Assembly (NCBI RefSeq): GCF_001183985.1
Contig: NZ_LFZW01000001.1
Location: 2,526,065-2,590,064, forward strand
Length of the DNA: 64,000 bases
Source of the DNA: Peribacillus loiseleuriae
GTDB lineage: Bacteria; Bacillota; Bacilli; Bacillales; DSM-1321
Direction of reading: 5' to 3'
Of the stretch, positions 54,062 to 63,630 are shown one piece after another; position 1 is the stretch's first letter; every line of letters begins with the position of its first letter. The position numbers and the translations under genes were made by a program. The notes beneath the pieces were generated by a model. It did not search any database, had not been told where the DNA came from, and saw only the letters and a program-made list of their open reading frames with translations.

Positions 54062-54166
54062 GACAATCCTCTTTCATTTAAAATCTTATTTCAGTTGCCG
54101 CTCAGGCAATCCCTCCTTATCATATGCCTTTTCCTCTATAAAAAGCAACAAAAAGCCCGGCGAAAA

Positions 54167-55425
54167 TCATAGGGTTAATAATTGAACGGCCTCATCAAAC
54201 TCTGTGACAGGCTGATCTCAGCCAAAATTCTCACAAATATAAATGCCTTCTTTCTCATACCCTTCAGCAAAAAGTACAAATTCACTCAATTTATTGCTTG
54301 AATCCCCTGCCCAATATGTGACTTCTGGGTAAAAGTCCTGTTGTAGTTTTTTAAGAACAGATGCTTCTTTAACTCCTGTTAAAATCAAAACTTCCTTCAT
54401 ACTCATTTGTGAAGTCAAATATGCTTGTAGCGTGTCAGCATGACCCAGTGAATAACGAATAAGCTCACCAGCAAAACATAATCTTTGCGAGCCTTAGAAA
54501 CTGCATGTGGTGGCTCTACACCATATCCAAACGTCAGAGCACCATCATACGCTTCTTTCTGACGGACTAGCAATCCTTAATAATAAAAACCACTATGGTC
54601 TTCATCCCAAAATAGCTCAATCATCTGGTTAGCAGTTTCTTTTACTTTTGTTAAATAATCCATTTCCAACGTCACTACATACATTTCAATATAGGATCAT
54701 AGTAAATAGGCATAATCATCAATAAACCTGCACTGCTTTACTTCGCCATCCCGGTGTCGAATCATCAGGCACTTCGACATATTTTTAAGTTTAAAAAACA
54801 CGTCCTGATTTATCTAGAGCAGCAATCATCAAAGTGTTTCAAGTTGTCAGAATCTTATCATCTTTATGCGGATAGTGCCGTTTTTCTCGATACAAGAACA
54901 ATTGTTCTCTCGGCGATTTTCCCTTATCTAAAAGTGAACTTTGATTTAATCCATACTTCATAGTGATTGAATTTAGAGACTGACCAATTAAATTCGGAAT
55001 ATTCTTACCTTCGAAATTCCCTTCATCTGTAATATCATATACGTCACAATACAAGCGACCTAGCTCTTCTCCTAAAACCCTTTGTACTTCATCTGATATC
55101 CAAACGTAGAATTCACCTTCAATTCCTTCTGAATCTACATCTTCGGCCGAATAAAAATCGCGAAAACAAGCTTCAACCGTCAGCATTGATAGTCCACCTA
55201 GCGTCAAACACAAATTCAGCGGCCAGCCAACATGATCCGCTATCATCTGACAAACAAGCCATTATGCACCGCATCAATATCCAGCCGCTCCTCACAATCC
55301 ACTTTGATTGAAATAAATCTTTCATTTAATAGATCAGAAACTCCCTGATCTTCAAAATTTTTTCGTTCCCTGGCAAGATACGAATGACAAGTGCTCGGAA
55401 TAACCACCTAACTATACTTAAATGT
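54167..55425 (-). pseudogene. yyaL: YyaL-type thioredoxin-domain protein, decayed
   Basis: Pieces in the right order across three frames: TCHSYLARERKNFEDQGVSD, LLNERFISIKVDCEERLDID, then after a gap ISDEVQRVLGEELGRLYCDV, GNFEGKNIPNLIGQSLNS, SPREQLFLYREKRHYPHKDD, CRFIDDYAYL, MDYLTKVKETANQMIELFWD, and the tail KEGIYICENFG with an in-frame stop before DQPVTEFDEAVQLLT. The N-terminus before TCH and a middle block are missing. At least five lesions. The intact family protein is about 680 residues (DUF255 plus glycoside-hydrolase-like repeat). Confidence 0.85.
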
Positions 55426-55932
55426 TACATACTACGATTTTTATTATATTTGTTGCTTAAGTGCAGTTTACATATTCTATCAAGGTTAATTGTTAAATAT
55501 ATACTATTATCTTGCTCAAAAAGAATATTAGATATTTTCTTATTTATCTTTACTACGTTTTATAATCGATTTATTTGTTTCATCTATCCCTTCTTGTTCT
55601 TTACGCTTACCTTTGTACAAATCGTTAGCAATTTGAAGTAATCTCTGACTTACCCCTTGCTTCACACGGAACGTGCCAGTTTCCAAGCATTCCGCGATCC
55701 ACCTGAGGGTATTAATTGATTATCGTGAATCCTATAATATCGAATCGAGCTAAGAGTTCTAATTTACTAAGATGTAATTGCCATTCAAAAGGGAAAACTA
55801 TGTTTGAAACAAGAGGTAGAAATCCTAAAACGCAATTTAGTTTAATTTGAGGTAGATAGTTTTTTCTTTCCCTAAGCAATACTTTATCGGAGTCATTATT
55901 TCATTAATGAGCTTGTATGAATCGTCAATAAC
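55426..55932. other. Intergenic with possible intron trace
   Basis: No gene seen; contains the domain-V-like stem at 55663-55700 and AT-rich sequence. Confidence 0.4.
55663..55700 (-). other. Group II domain V-like stem (trace)
   Basis: On the minus strand CGGAATGC-TTG-GAAA-CTGG-CACGTTCCG forms a stem with a GAAA loop, followed by GTGTGAAGCAAGGGG, the layout of a group II intron domain V/VI junction. No maturase is next to it. Confidence 0.3.
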
Positions 55933-56300
55933 CAACATCGACTTGCTCAAAAAGATAAGTGCACATTCGAGGATTTGATCGATGAAACCTTGATTTTAGA
56001 ACCTAATAAATCGGCTACCCGAAATTATTTGGAAGGGGTATTTAAAGAATACGGATTCAACTCACCAAAGTATATGGAGATTAGTAGCCTGGAAGCAATT
56101 AAACAAGGAGGAATTCACGGACTCGGCGTCTCGCTTGTCTCCAATTTTTCAATTAAACTGGAATCGAAACCGGATTACTAGTGGAGGTTCCAATAGAAGG
56201 AGTAAAATTTCAAAGAGGAATTAGGTACGTTTATCATCGAGGTACACATCTTTCACCCGCAGCTCAATTTATCCCTTTGTTGAATCAAGAGTCCATTTAA
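55933..56300 (+). pseudogene. LysR regulator, C-terminal effector-domain fragment
   Basis: Two frames join as QHRLAQKDKCTFEDLIDETL, SATRNYLEGVFKEYGFNSPK, YMEISSLEAIKQGGIHGLGV, SLVSNFSIKLE, then after a frameshift VEVPIEGVKFQRGIRYVYHR, LSPAAQFIPLLNQESI. This is the second half of a CysL/YwfK-like LysR protein. The DNA-binding half is lost. Confidence 0.8.
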
Positions 56301-56652
56301 ATAACCAATATACTCACGGATTTATACGGACATTACACGACCTGTTCCTGCTTTTCGAGCAATTTACACTCCCAATTGGGTCTTGCACAACAAAAACTGC
56401 AATTTCAAGGAGCGATTTTTGCTACGATCACTAGTTTAATGTAAAACCAGGTTAACTAAAAGCAAGATAAGCGTTCACAAGCAGGTTATCTTTTCATGTT
56501 TGATTAAGAACCTGTTCAAAGTTAACTACAATTCATTAGACAAACATTCACTCCTTTTAATTATGTAATATCATCTTCTTACCTTTTAATACTTGGTTTC
56601 CTATCTTTTCTACCTACACTCTGTTAGACTTGATTAAAGCGAGGTGTTATTA

Positions 56653-56868
56653 TTGGCTATTTATAAAGCAAGAAAGAGCAACCTTACGACCCTTTTAAAC
56701 AAAAGTAATATAGATTTTAAAACACTTTCTGAAAATACAGGTATCTCAATCGAGAAATTGTCAGACTTTAACAACAAGACAGTGATGAATATTAATACAG
56801 CAATGACGATTTCAAAAGAAATCGGCTGTACTATGGAAGATCTATATAAATGGACCAAAACAGAGTGA
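56653..56868 (+). CDS. Small helix-turn-helix (XRE-like) protein
   Basis: 71 residues from TTG 56653, spaced six bases from GCGAGGTG (GTG 56644 is inside the site). Helical throughout: LTTLLNKSNIDFKTLSENTG, ISIEKLSDFNNKTVMNIN, TAMTISKEIGCTMEDLYKWT; the order matches a compact Cro/C1-type HTH with the GCTxEDLYxW ending of XRE proteins. It may act as a small repressor. It precedes the SASP gene by about 95 bases but that gene has its own leader. Confidence 0.78.
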   Translation: MAIYKARKSNLTTLLNKSNIDFKTLSENTGISIEKLSDFNNKTVMNINTAMTISKEIGCTMEDLYKWTKTE

Positions 56869-56962
56869 TTAATTTCATTCTTTTTTTTATGTATAAAACT
56901 CTCCCACTAACACAAACTATTCTTGCAACACCATATTCTAAAATTCTAAGGAGATGTACATC

Positions 56963-57163
56963 ATGACAAGTAACAACAGTAATAATTTAGTTGTTCCAGG
57001 AGTACAACAAGCATTAGATCAAATGAAATATGAAATTGCACAAGAGTTCGGAGTTACATTAGGAGCTGAAACAACCTCACGTGCCAACGGATCTGTAGGT
57101 GGAGAAATTACAAAACGTTTAGTACAAATGGCTGAACAGCAACTAGGTGGATATAAGAGCTAA
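56963..57163 (+). CDS. Alpha/beta-type small acid-soluble spore protein
   Basis: 66 residues from ATG 56963 behind AAGGAGATG. Carries both family boxes: [20 protein letters not shown] (with the GPR protease site in the EIAQEF stretch) and [20 protein letters not shown]. These proteins coat spore DNA, switch it to an A-like form and protect it from UV and heat, then feed amino-acid supply on germination. Expected to be made in the forespore under sigma-G. It shows the host is an endospore former. Confidence 0.95.
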   Translation: MTSNNSNNLVVPGVQQALDQMKYEIAQEFGVTLGAETTSRANGSVGGEITKRLVQMAEQQLGGYKS

Positions 57164-57192
57164 TATTTAACTGATATTAAATATTATATGAT

Positions 57193-57232
57193 GAGGAGAG
57201 ATTACCTACTAATTTTCTCTCCTCTTATGTTT
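57193..57232 (+). terminator. Terminator of the SASP gene
   Basis: GAGGAGAGA pairs with TCTCTCCTC, then TTATGTTTGT. Confidence 0.75.
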
Positions 57233-57518
57233 GTACTTTTTGAAACACTGATTTTATTCAGTCGATTTACTATTAAAACTTACTCATACCTCTAAAATAC
57301 TCTATTATCTCTTTATCTCCTGTTAAATTAAACACAAAATCAGTCCTCTTGCCACTTAGTATATCTAAATTCTTTGTATGAGAATCAATTTCATAAATTT
57401 GAACCTTAGAGTCTCAAGGGTCCAGAGACGCAAAAAAAGAAATACCTCCCAGAATGTCGAATGGAGTAAGTACCACACAAACTCATAAGACTGGAGGAAG
57501 ACTCCCTATGCCTCTTAT

Positions 57519-57703
57519 ATGACAAGAAAGCCTGTTTGACCTGCAAGATTTATATGATTTAGAACCTACCCAACGATTTTAAAGTGATTTTTTCAGCTAT
57601 CGATATTGATCAAATCTTCGCTGTGGTAACGAAGAAATCACGTTTTGGTAAGCCTGCTGAACTCAACTATGCGGCAATGATTATGTGCAAGATCGCTTCA
57701 TAA
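57519..57703 (+). pseudogene. IS1182-type transposase, N-terminal remnant
   Basis: MTRKP-like start, then LPNDFKVIFSAIDIDQIFAV, VTKKSRFGKPAELNYAAMIM. The IDIxQIxxVVTKKSRxGxPxExNYAAMI pattern belongs to the N-terminal part of an IS1182/ISNCY-like transposase. It carries frameshifts and then runs into the guanine deaminase remnant. The 57233-57518 stretch before it has no gene. Confidence 0.6.
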
Positions 57704-57707
57704 AAAC

Positions 57708-58122
57708 GATGAGTTTGCTCTACATGATTTCGGTCTATTAAGTGAAAAGTCTGTCATGGCGCATTGTAATTTCTTAGATCATGACGATGCAGTTTTATTT
57801 GCTGAAACAGGCACTGCTGTTAGCCATTGTCCAATCTCAAATGCTTACCTTTGCCAATAGCGTCATTCCAATCGTTCATGTGCATTCTCAAGGAGTTGAG
57901 AATGGTTTAAGAACAGACATTTCTGGTGGCATCGATCGCTTGTCAGATAACCATGCTTGGGATGTACAAATTATCGATACTACATTTGTATCTGCAAAAC
58001 TACCAATTTTTCATGAAAGTGAAAATTCAAATGATGTCTTCCAGAAGATCATGTATCTTGTTCGACCTGAAAACATTGGTGAGGTCTGGATACAAGGCGA
58101 AAAAGTTCATTCACATATATAG
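57708..58122 (+). pseudogene. guaD: Guanine deaminase, dead internal/C-terminal copy
   Basis: Reads LHDFGLLSEKSVMAHCNFLD, HDDAVLFAETGTAVSHCPIS, then in another frame FANSVIPIVHVHSQGVENGL RTDISGG, and after an internal deletion FHESENSNDVFQKIMYL and NIGEVWIQGEKVHSHI. The HC-x-F, SHCPxSN and TDISGG boxes are those of ATZ/TRZ-type guanine deaminase, the same family as the gene at 63631. The N-terminal half is missing and frames change, so it is inactive. Confidence 0.82.
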
Positions 58123-58285
58123 TGCGTGCTCAAAAAGAGCCGAGAAGTAATCGTCTCAAACCTTTCAGGTATACAGTAATACGCGAGGACGTGCAAACTT
58201 AATAGGAGGTCATTAAAGAGCTTTGAAGCAATTCGCAAGCTTTTTAACCGGACTTTTTGAACAACCTCTAGAAGAGTAAAAATGA

Positions 58286-59785
58286 TTAAGATATATCCGA
58301 AAGGCGATGAAATAGCTCCTTATTCTGCTTGTAGGCCCATTTGTAGTTTTCATACATGTCGTTATAAATACGAACATCTTCTGGTTCTGGAACGACAGGT
58401 TCATCACTAAATTGGATAATTGCTTGACACGCTTCTTGAATAGATGGATAAGCTTGAACACCAACTCCTGCCATGATTGCTGCCCCTACACAGGCTTGTT
58501 CTTCTTGACTTACTTTGTAAATTTCTTGATTTAAGATATTAGCTTGCATTTGCAGCCAAACATCACTACGTGCTCCACCGCCAGATGCAATAAAGGTATC
58601 CATTTTTGTATCGAGACTTTTGATAATTTCAACTGAATCTTTTAGAGCAAATACTACTCCCTCCATCACTGCGCGGATAAGATGTGCCCGAGAATGATTT
58701 AGTACTAACCCTAAAAATGTTCCACGCGCAGAAGAATCCATATGCGGAGTTCGTTCACCTGTCAAATATGGCAAAAATAACAACCCTTCACTTCCCGGTT
58801 TGACACTTTTCGCTAACTCATTTATTTCGTGATAGGGCATATTCGATAGTATTTTTTCATTCAACCAGCTTAAAGATAATCCAGCAGCCAAACTCGCTCC
58901 CATAATATTCCAGGTTCCAGGGACAGCATTACAGAAAGTATGGGTTCTCATTTGTTCATCATATTTAGGTTCTGCGATCACTGAAAAAACTTGCCCACCA
59001 GTGCCAATTGTTAAAGAAACTTGACCTGCTTCTACAATACCGTTTCCGACCGCTTGCATTGACTGATCTCCTCCCCCATAGACGACTGGTGTCCCTTTAT
59101 ATAATCCTGTTTCTTTGGCAGTTTCTCCTGTTATTTCACCAGCAATATCATACGGATCGCTTACATTTGGATAGAAATCACGATTCAATCCTATTGCTGA
59201 AATTAGTTCGTCCGACCAAACTAAATTCTTCGTATCAAACGCCAATGTTGCAGAAGCATCGGTCACATCTGTCCCAATTTCCCCTGTCATCATTAGTCGA
59301 ATATAATCTTTTGGCAACAGTACTTTATAAATTTTTTCATACGTCTCAGGTTCGTTTTGCTTAATCCATAGTAAGGAAGGAGTTTGGAATCCGGTAGATA
59401 GTGGATTTAAGGTAATTTCCCCTACATAATTTTTCCCTAACAAGTCGTAGATAGAGTCTACCTCCTCCTGCGTTCTTTGATCTGACCATATAATAGCTGG
59501 ACGAATTACTTGTAACTGTTTATCGATAAGCACCATACCGTGCATTTGACCAGAGAAGCCTATTCCTTTTACCTCCTGCGATTGAATATGGGCATTAGTT
59601 AATGCTTCCTTTATCGTCTGTACAGTGGACTTCCACCATCTTTTTGGATCTTGCTCCGCATAGCCTTTATTTGGTATAGAAATATCATAGAATGCTTGAG
59701 CAGAACTTTTCATGTTTCCATCGATATCGAGAATGACCGTTTTTACACTCGATGTCCCTAAATCAATTCCCATTAGATAACTCAT
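58286..59785 (-). CDS. xylB: Xylulokinase (FGGY family)
   Basis: 499 residues, the normal length. FGGY fold with LMGIDLGTSSVKTVILD (phosphate loop), GFSGQMHGMVLIDKQLQVI (the MHG-x-V motif typical of xylulokinase), GGDQSMQAVGNGIVEAGQVS and the ATP-binding ASGGGARSDVWLQMQANIL. It phosphorylates D-xylulose to xylulose 5-phosphate for the pentose phosphate route. No xylA, xylR or transporter is adjacent, so it may serve another ketopentose or be an orphan. A GGGGAGTG ribosome site lies upstream of ATG. Confidence 0.9.
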   Translation of the reverse strand: MSYLMGIDLGTSSVKTVILDIDGNMKSSAQAFYDISIPNKGYAEQDPKRWWKSTVQTIKEALTNAHIQSQEVKGIGFSGQMHGMVLIDKQLQVIRPAIIWSDQRTQEEVDSIYDLLGKNYVGEITLNPLSTGFQTPSLLWIKQNEPETYEKIYKVLLPKDYIRLMMTGEIGTDVTDASATLAFDTKNLVWSDELISAIGLNRDFYPNVSDPYDIAGEITGETAKETGLYKGTPVVYGGGDQSMQAVGNGIVEAGQVSLTIGTGGQVFSVIAEPKYDEQMRTHTFCNAVPGTWNIMGASLAAGLSLSWLNEKILSNMPYHEINELAKSVKPGSEGLLFLPYLTGERTPHMDSSARGTFLGLVLNHSRAHLIRAVMEGVVFALKDSVEIIKSLDTKMDTFIASGGGARSDVWLQMQANILNQEIYKVSQEEQACVGAAIMAGVGVQAYPSIQEACQAIIQFSDEPVVPEPEDVRIYNDMYENYKWAYKQNKELFHRLSDIS

Positions 59786-60097
59786 TTTATAACTTCACTC
59801 CCCGATCAAATATAATATGAAAGAACTCCTTAGACAGGTAACACTCAGATAAAACTTAATTTTTTCTTATTAATTAGAGTATATATTAGGATTTTAGCAA
59901 ATTTTCTGTAATTAAGAAACTATCTTAATTGTTTAAGGATTTGAGGTTTAATAGTAAAATAATTGAGAATTAACAAGATGGTATTTAAGGCTCCTAATGT
60001 GAATTTACTATTAATAAAGACGAAGAACAGCAAGTAGTACTTTGAATAGAAATTTATTATGAAATGTATAAAAAAGAAGGCTTGATTTTTTTTCGTA
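59786..60097. other. Intergenic
   Basis: AT-rich, no gene; promoter of xylB on the minus strand and the terminator region of the YcnI-like gene. Confidence 0.45.
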
Positions 60098-60132
60098 AAA
60101 AAACTAAAAAGCAAGAGAATCCATTCTCTTGC
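60098..60132 (-). terminator. Terminator of the YcnI-like gene
   Basis: Minus strand GCAAGAGAATGGATTCTCTTGC followed by TTTTTAGTTTTTT. Confidence 0.88.
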
Positions 60133-60146
60133 CTAGACGATATTAT

Positions 60147-60809
60147 TTAGCTTCTTTTTTTGAAGGAAATAGTCAATGATAACAATCCAACTATCAATGC
60201 TGCAATAGATAAAAAAATTGGGGCATTACTCGAACTTGATTTTGTTTCTTCTTCAGTCGTATCTTCTTTAGCGGCACCTTGCTTATTAGAAGTAGAATCA
60301 GTTGAAACTTCTCCATGTCCATGTTTTTGGGCAGATCCATCAGTTGGATTCACTACGGTCACAGAGGCTGGCTTTTCAGCATCCGGTGCCCCAACCCATT
60401 CTACTACACTACCATCTTTATAAGTTTGATATGCTTTCCAAACAATTTCTGTAGCATCTTCGGCTACTTTTCCTTGCATGTTAAACTGTCCGAAATCTGT
60501 TGGTGATAAGCCTACTCCTTCTGTTATCCACGTAACACTCATAATTTTACCAGCATCATCTTTTTGAACTTCATAAACCCAACCTGGTTTTGGCTCGAAT
60601 CGAGTGATATCTACCTCATCTGGAAATTTAACTTCTATTTTTGTTGTTGGTACCACTTCATTTTCAGATGGAACTCTGACCGTAAACACCTCATATTTCC
60701 CCTGTGAAGTTTCCTTCGGCTGTACAGTAACATGGGCGCTTGCCACACCAGAAAAAAGAAAGATTGCACCAATCATCGACACCGTTATTGTTAATAATTT
60801 TTTCATCAT
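60147..60809 (-). CDS. ycnI: YcnI-like (DUF1775) copper-binding surface protein
   Basis: 220 residues behind GGAGATTCT. Signal peptide ends at SAHV; the mature N-terminal His (AHVTVQPKE) is the copper ligand of this family together with a Glu and a Trp in the cupredoxin-like domain (about 25-155; VPTTKIEVKFPDEVDITRFE, PKPGWVYEVQKDD). A Ser/Thr/Glu-rich linker (about 160-195) leads to a C-terminal TM helix (IFLSIAALIVGLLSLTISF) and KKRS anchor. It probably binds Cu(II) outside the cell. YcnI is usually next to the CopC/CopD-like ycnJ; that partner is missing here. Confidence 0.9.
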   Translation of the reverse strand: MMKKLLTITVSMIGAIFLFSGVASAHVTVQPKETSQGKYEVFTVRVPSENEVVPTTKIEVKFPDEVDITRFEPKPGWVYEVQKDDAGKIMSVTWITEGVGLSPTDFGQFNMQGKVAEDATEIVWKAYQTYKDGSVVEWVGAPDAEKPASVTVVNPTDGSAQKHGHGEVSTDSTSNKQGAAKEDTTEEETKSSSSNAPIFLSIAALIVGLLSLTISFKKRS

Positions 60810-61589
60810 AGAATCTCCAATCGTTTTTATATTATTTTAAAACAATAAAACCCGTACTGAGTACATGCACTGAATCTTTGAATAGACCATCAACATGTAT
60901 TAAACGTTCTTGCCTTGCTGCCTTTTGGAAAAGGAACTTGAATCTACCAAAGTAGTTTTTATATTTTGGAAATTGATCAATCTGTTAATCCCTCTTTCTG
61001 AAACAAAGAATAATAATAGTTCGCAAATCTCTTTTTTTCAGCCATCTTTCAACTCGCTTATACTTGTTTGATTTAAATCTTTAGTATTTGATATTTTATC
61101 AACCTCCGTTTTTTATCCCATGATTGATACAAGAATATTTCCAATCTGCTCACATATATCCAAGGTACCTACCTACTCCAAACATGTTAAAATTTGTTTT
61201 CTTTGTACTCTTAGTAATATTGGATCTCTCTACTCAATTTTTAAAAAAGATTACATCTGACTTCTAAAATCAGCTAATGCACTTATCAAAACAATGGAAA
61301 ATCCTTTCTTAGCACGTTATGTATAATGCAGTTGATTTACATTTATATTAAATGAATCACCTTATTATATGATTGTATAAAACGGTACATTATGATAATT
61401 AATAACAATTTTCATCATAATATAGTTACTTAATATAGCACTCTTGATAACTACTCCTACCATTCCCACACCAAATGTGACTGTCCGTCTGCTATATAAA
61501 CAAAAGGTAGTGTTTAGCACTAGAGAACAAAGATCCGGTTACGTAGGAACCAGCACCAAAGAGTGATTATCCAGATAAATAAACACTTT
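60810..61589. other. Intergenic, nothing recognised
   Basis: AT-rich decayed sequence; no supported frame longer than about 40 codons. Confidence 0.4.
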
Positions 61590-61884
61590 TCAAAATTTCC
61601 AAATCACAATTAATAAAATCAGTAGGCTCAACATTATGAAAAATGTAAAAATCCTCCATCGATAAGTTGTGTACTTTGCCTTTATCTCATTCATAATTTT
61701 TTTGTTTTCCTGAGTTCATTTATCAATCTTCTCTTTTATATGTTTAGCCAATTGTGGACTTCCGTAGCCTCTGATTTCTGACCATAGTTTTTATATTTGC
61801 TTCCGACAATTCTAAGCTCAATCATTTGTAAATACTGTACTAAACCGTGTGAAACAATAAGAACAAATAGTAGGTTTTGACTAT
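61590..61884 (-). pseudogene. Broken two-TM membrane protein
   Basis: Frames join as HSQNLLFVLIVSHGLVQYLQ, MIELRIVGSKYKNYGQKSE, GYGSPQLAKHIKEKIDK, stop, MNEIKAKYTTYRWRIFTFFI, MLSLLILLIVIWKF. A TM helix at each end with a basic loop between. One frameshift and one stop. Family not recognised. Confidence 0.45.
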
Positions 61885-61960
61885 GTCTTTGCTATGTTTC
61901 TTTTCTTTTAAGTAAGAAACTCTTTGGTACACTCATTACAGGTTACTTTTATCTAATCAC

Positions 61961-62302
61961 CTACGTTCTCAAAAATAAAAAGCATTCCTGCATAGGAATG
62001 CTTTTAAAAAAACAATGACTAAATTGCCATACATTATTTTCTATAGTTTGTTTATAGTAAACAACAATTTTATCATTTACAATATACTCATATTTTTTAA
62101 AAAAAGCCGTCAACTCGTTATTAATCGAGAAGAAACCAGCCGTTTCGTATTCCTCTAAATAGTCATTTAACTCTTGCGTATGTCTAGCGAAAGGATAGCC
62201 TACATGACACTTAAGATATGTACTACTGCCGTCTTCGGAATCCTCTTTGGTTGTTTCGATGATTGCCCAGCTCTTTTATAAGTAATCAATTATGTTTTCC
62301 AC
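61961..62302 (-). pseudogene. Hypothetical protein with an in-frame stop
   Basis: GTG at 62302 behind GAGGAATG: ENIIDYL, TAA, KSWAIIETTKEDSEDGSSTY, LKCHVGYPFARHTQELNDYL, EEYETAGFFSINNELTAFFK, KYEYIVNDKIVVYYKQTIEN. Downstream the frame runs through its own terminator, so the original stop is lost too. Family not recognised. Confidence 0.5.
61972..62005 (-). terminator. Rho-independent terminator
   Basis: AAAAGCATTCCT-GCAT-AGGAATGCTTTT with A/T runs on both sides. Confidence 0.88.
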
Positions 62303-62380
62303 TTGCCCATTCCTCATCTAATAAAAAATCTCTGTATGTTTGCCTCTGTGCTATTGTGTGGAAATTAATTAGAATTAAAT

Positions 62381-63145
62381 TTACTCACTTATTGTTTGAC
62401 TTTCATGTTTTGCCACTGATACTATTCTAGCGATCTCAGCGTTAGAATGACTTAAACAATTCAGAATCGTTGAATATACTTTCAAATTGCTGGCTACGAT
62501 GTTTTGATTAGAGCTGGTACGTCTCCTCCCGTTCCTCTTACCAGCAATACACCTACCGCTATGTCCCATGCACTTAAACTGTACTCCCAGAAGGCGTCGA
62601 ATTTACCGCAAGCGACGTATGCCAAATGTAAGGCAGCTGAACCTAATACACGAATCGTCCTACATTCTTTCTCGATATATTCCATGCTGGCGATGTTAAT
62701 TTCACGAAATTCAGATGTGGATACAAAGCCGGTAGCTATAACACAATCAACAGCTCGCTCTACTGTTGAGATTGAAATTGGATTGCCATTGCAATACGCC
62801 CCCTTGCCTCGCTCTGCCCAAAACAATTCATCTCGGCAAGGAGATCATATATAACGCCGAGCACAAGCTTTCCTTGATAAACCCATGCAATTGAAACAGT
62901 AAAGCCAGGAATACTGTGGATAAAATTTGCCGTTCCACCAATCGGATCAACAATCCACAAATAAGGAATGTCTCGGGCTGATTCCAAAATACAGGAACGT
63001 ATCATTCGCTCCGAACGCTTGTCAATCTCTGTCACTACATCAAAGCTGGAGCTTTTTTTCTCAGTGACCATATCCTTACTTCGGAAAGAATCATCTTCTC
63101 AGCCTGCTTAGCCGCTTTACATACTGTTTCCAAAAAGCTCATTGT
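62381..63145 (-). pseudogene. Inositol monophosphatase-family protein, frameshifted
   Basis: Four frame segments: MTMSFLETVCKAAKQAEKMI; SFDVVTEIDKRSERMI with YLWIVDPIGGTANFIHSIPG; FWAERGKGAYCNGNPISIST with SLSAWDIAVGVLLVRGTGGD; and NQNIVASNLKVYSTILNCL. Order and motifs are those of IMPase. The metal-binding DPxDG is altered to DPIGG and at least three frameshifts are present, so it is inactive. Confidence 0.83.
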
Positions 63146-63630
63146 CATTGCCGTCCTTTCTATTTTAAAACCTAGGTAGTATACGGATTAAACCAATGCT
63201 CTGGCTCCGTCAGTATAAAAATAGACAAATGTAAATAGTAGAAAGATAGTTTGTCTTCTCTATATATTAATTATGTACTGAACCAAAACTGATAAAAAAA
63301 CCATATAACCGATTAGATAACAAGCAACAGTAAACAAGAAAGATATTTCCATTTTTGACAATTTTTACAGCTCAATAAAAAATTGTCTAGTATATTTATA
63401 TTAAACACTGTTTCATAAAAAAACTATTACATCACTAGCGTAATAGTTGATATGATAACTTGAATAAAGTATGTGTTGAAATACTTATATTTAAGGATTT
63501 GTTCGGTGTAGGTACCAAATAGATAAGCAAACTAGCTTGTCTATTTGGTTCTTTTTTTTAATAGACTTCGCATTTTAAATGCCCTATAATAGCAAATATA
63601 TTTCCAAAATACGAACAACAAGGTGGAAAA
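63146..63630. other. Leader region of guanine deaminase
   Basis: No gene seen. A terminator hairpin (63514-63560) stands in front of guaD with no plus-strand gene upstream for several kb, so it may belong to an attenuator; I find no known purine-riboswitch core. Confidence 0.45.
63514..63560 (+). terminator. Terminator in the guaD leader
   Basis: ACCAAATAGATAAGC pairs with GCTTGTCTATTTGGT, then TCTTTTTTTTT; 70 bases before the guaD start. Confidence 0.85.

Noticed and set aside
55384..55641. 85-codon hydrophobic frame
   Set aside because: Hydrophobicity reflects T-rich non-coding DNA; no ribosome site and no conserved motif; lies opposite the decayed yyaL 5' end.
63500..63520. GTGTAGGTACC as a T-box antiterminator core
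   Set aside because: It lacks the AGGGTGG-ACCRCG consensus and the leader is too short for a T-box; guaD is not an aminoacylation gene.
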